From: DASXRC01 sp036506795
GTDB lineage: Bacteria; Actinomycetota; Actinomycetes; Mycobacteriales; Micromonosporaceae
DNA length: 14,120 nucleotides
Direction: 5' to 3'
NCBI GenBank assembly: GCA_036506795.1
Contig: DASXRC010000247.1
Coordinates: 1-14,120, forward strand
Below the pieces are notes generated by a model, which was given only the letters and a program-made list of their open reading frames with translations, did no database searches and was not told the origin of the DNA. The translations under genes and the position numbers were made by a program. Positions 13,121-14,120 of the stretch are shown in pieces (positions within the stretch are counted from its first letter, which is position 1; every line of letters starts with the position of its first letter).

Positions 13121-13886
13121 GGCGGCCCACCTCCGCTCGCAGTCGGTCGGTCACCTCGGCGGCGAGCGCGGACACCTCGGGGGAGTCGATCCGCCGCGGT
13201 CGGGCGACGTCGACCGACGTCTCGTAGATGATCCGGCCGGGCCGGCTGGACAGCAGCACGATCCGGTCCGCGAGTCGGGCGGCCTCGCGGACGTTGTGGG
13301 TGACGAACAGGACCGTCAGCCGCCGCTCTCGCCAGATCCGCTCGAGCTCGTCGTGCAGCAGGTCGCGGGTCATGGCGTCGAGGGCACCGAACGGTTCGTC
13401 CATGAGCAGCACCGGCGTGTCGAGGCCCAACGTGCGGGCCAGCGCGACGCGCTGGCGCATGCCGCCGGAGAGCTCGTGCGGCCGCCGCCGGGCGAACTCG
13501 CCGAGGTGGACCGTGTCGAGGAGCGCGGCCACCCGGTCCCGCCGTTCCCGACGGGGTACGCCGCGGAGCTTGAGCGGGAGTTCGACGTTCGCGGCCACTG
13601 TCAGCCACGGGAACAGTGCCGGATCCTGGAACATGAGCCCCGGCCGGGCATCGCCGGCCACCCGCACGTCGCCCCCGGTCGGCTCGTCGAGGCCGGCGAC
13701 GAGGTTGAGCAGCGTGCTCTTCCCACAGCCGGACGCGCCCACCAGACACACAAACTCGCCGGGTGTCACGTCGAGCGACACCCGGTCGAGGGCGAGCACG
13801 GCGGACGGGCCGCGCGCGTACACCTTGGTGACGCCGGAGAGCGCGACCGCCGCGGTTGCGCTCCCCGGGAGCAGCGTGATGGTCAT
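13110..13886 (-). CDS. ssuB: ABC importer ATPase, SsuB/TauB/NrtD family
   Basis: The 258-residue cytoplasmic ATPase drives the adjacent permease. Walker A is GASGCGKST (50-58), the Q-loop is FQDPALFPW (from 86), the signature LSGGM (139-143), Walker B VLLMDEP (159-165) followed by FGALD, and the switch His is H197 in FVTHNVREA. QDPALFPWLTVAANV and THNVREAARLADRIVLLSSRPGRI are typical of the sulfonate/taurine/nitrate group. The start ATG overlaps the stop of the binding-protein gene by 4 bp (ATGA), showing operon organisation. All motifs are intact, so the transporter should be functional. Confidence 0.93.
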   Translation of the reverse strand: MTITLLPGSATAAVALSGVTKVYARGPSAVLALDRVSLDVTPGEFVCLVGASGCGKSTLLNLVAGLDEPTGGDVRVAGDARPGLMFQDPALFPWLTVAANVELPLKLRGVPRRERRDRVAALLDTVHLGEFARRRPHELSGGMRQRVALARTLGLDTPVLLMDEPFGALDAMTRDLLHDELERIWRERRLTVLFVTHNVREAARLADRIVLLSSRPGRIIYETSVDVARPRRIDSPEVSALAAEVTDRLRAEVGRHGH

Positions 13887-14120
13887 GGTTGTGGCAGCTC
13901 CGTCTTCCCCTGTGCCTTGAGGACCTGGTTGAGGATGCTCAGGTCGTAGAGTCCGGCGAGGTCGACCGGTTTGGTCAGCCCGACCGCGACCGCGTGGTCG
14001 AGGCCCGTCTTGAGTGAGGACGCGAGCGGGTCGTTGAGGAACTCGATGCGCGGCCAGGCCTGGTCGATCAGCTTGGGGTCCAGCGGCTTGCCGCTGATCT
14101 TCGCGATGTGGGCCGACACG
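13883..14120 (-). CDS. ssuA: ABC importer substrate-binding protein, C-terminal part (SsuA/NMT1-like)
   Basis: Only the last 79 codons are in the window; the 5' part, with the expected signal peptide or lipobox, lies beyond 14120. The segment contains ISGKPLDPKLIDQAW, FLNDPLASSLKTGLDHAVA and VGLTKPVDLAGLYDLSILN. This is the usual C-terminal lobe of periplasmic-type aliphatic-sulfonate binding proteins (SsuA group, type II fold), where NDPLASSL and GLYDLSLLN-like segments recur. It captures the substrate outside the membrane and delivers it to the permease. Specificity among sulfonates, taurine or other small anions cannot be decided without the ligand pocket, which is outside the window. The stop overlaps the ATPase start. 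Confidence 0.82.
   Translation of the reverse strand, partial: VSAHIAKISGKPLDPKLIDQAWPRIEFLNDPLASSLKTGLDHAVAVGLTKPVDLAGLYDLSILNQVLKAQGKTELPQP

Noticed and set aside
11211..13231. Long open frames on both strands across the anchored protein and the ABC permease (for example 11211-13040 minus and 11423-13231 plus)
   Set aside because: They are off-frame readings of the real genes with low-complexity Arg/Pro/Gly content. They cross gene boundaries and lack motifs.
1..14120. CRISPR arrays, tRNA/rRNA genes, insertion sequences, prophage genes
   Set aside because: I looked for regularly spaced repeats, cloverleaf ends and transposase or integrase motifs and saw none. Short structured RNAs could still be missed without a covariance search.

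Overview
The window is high-GC, gene-dense actinobacterial DNA. GTG starts, candidate leaderless promoters and an adnA-adnB helicase-nuclease pair all point to Actinobacteria. Micromonosporales is my best guess at order level, but I cannot confirm it from sequence alone. Almost everything is ordinary chromosomal housekeeping. I found no prophage, transposase, CRISPR array, tRNA or rRNA.

Layout. (1) 1-90 is the tail of a dihydrolipoamide dehydrogenase gene (+). (2) A long hairpin at 95-171 separates it from the convergent dapD (-, 183-1121). (3) dapD and dapE (+, 1141-2208) are divergent lysine/diaminopimelate (cell-wall precursor) genes. Only 19 bp separate them, and that gap holds a symmetrical -10 element placed equally far from both start codons. 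(4) A 53-codon basic protein (-, 2205-2366) ends against dapE and has its own RBS and a promoter/operator-like palindrome. (5) A translationally coupled operon follows (+, 2515-4222): two tandem LOG-family (cytokinin-riboside-phosphate phosphoribohydrolase-like) genes and an NTF2/SnoaL-like protein. (6) A second long hairpin lies at 4237-4295. (7) adnA (4340-7624) and adnB (7674-11018) encode the two subunits of the actinobacterial double-strand-break-resecting motor-nuclease. (8) A 57-residue single-pass membrane protein (11151-11324) precedes a 292-residue membrane-anchored protein with a proline-rich cytoplasmic tail (11370-12248). (9) The end of the window carries, on the minus strand, a sulfonate/taurine/nitrate-type ABC importer in the order binding protein (partial), ATPase, permease, with overlapping genes.

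How the genes work together. DapD and DapE act in the succinylase branch of meso-diaminopimelate synthesis (DapC, between them, is not here). AdnA and AdnB form one heterodimer. The three ABC genes form one importer. The dapD/dapE/LOG neighbourhood resembles the Mycobacterium tuberculosis Rv1201c-Rv1205 region.

I do not see a convincing undescribed multi-gene system. The items most worth a second look are the symmetrical dapD/dapE promoter, the two hairpins with perfect 10-bp terminal arms, the small basic protein with its palindromic promoter region, and the asymmetric motif decay in AdnA.
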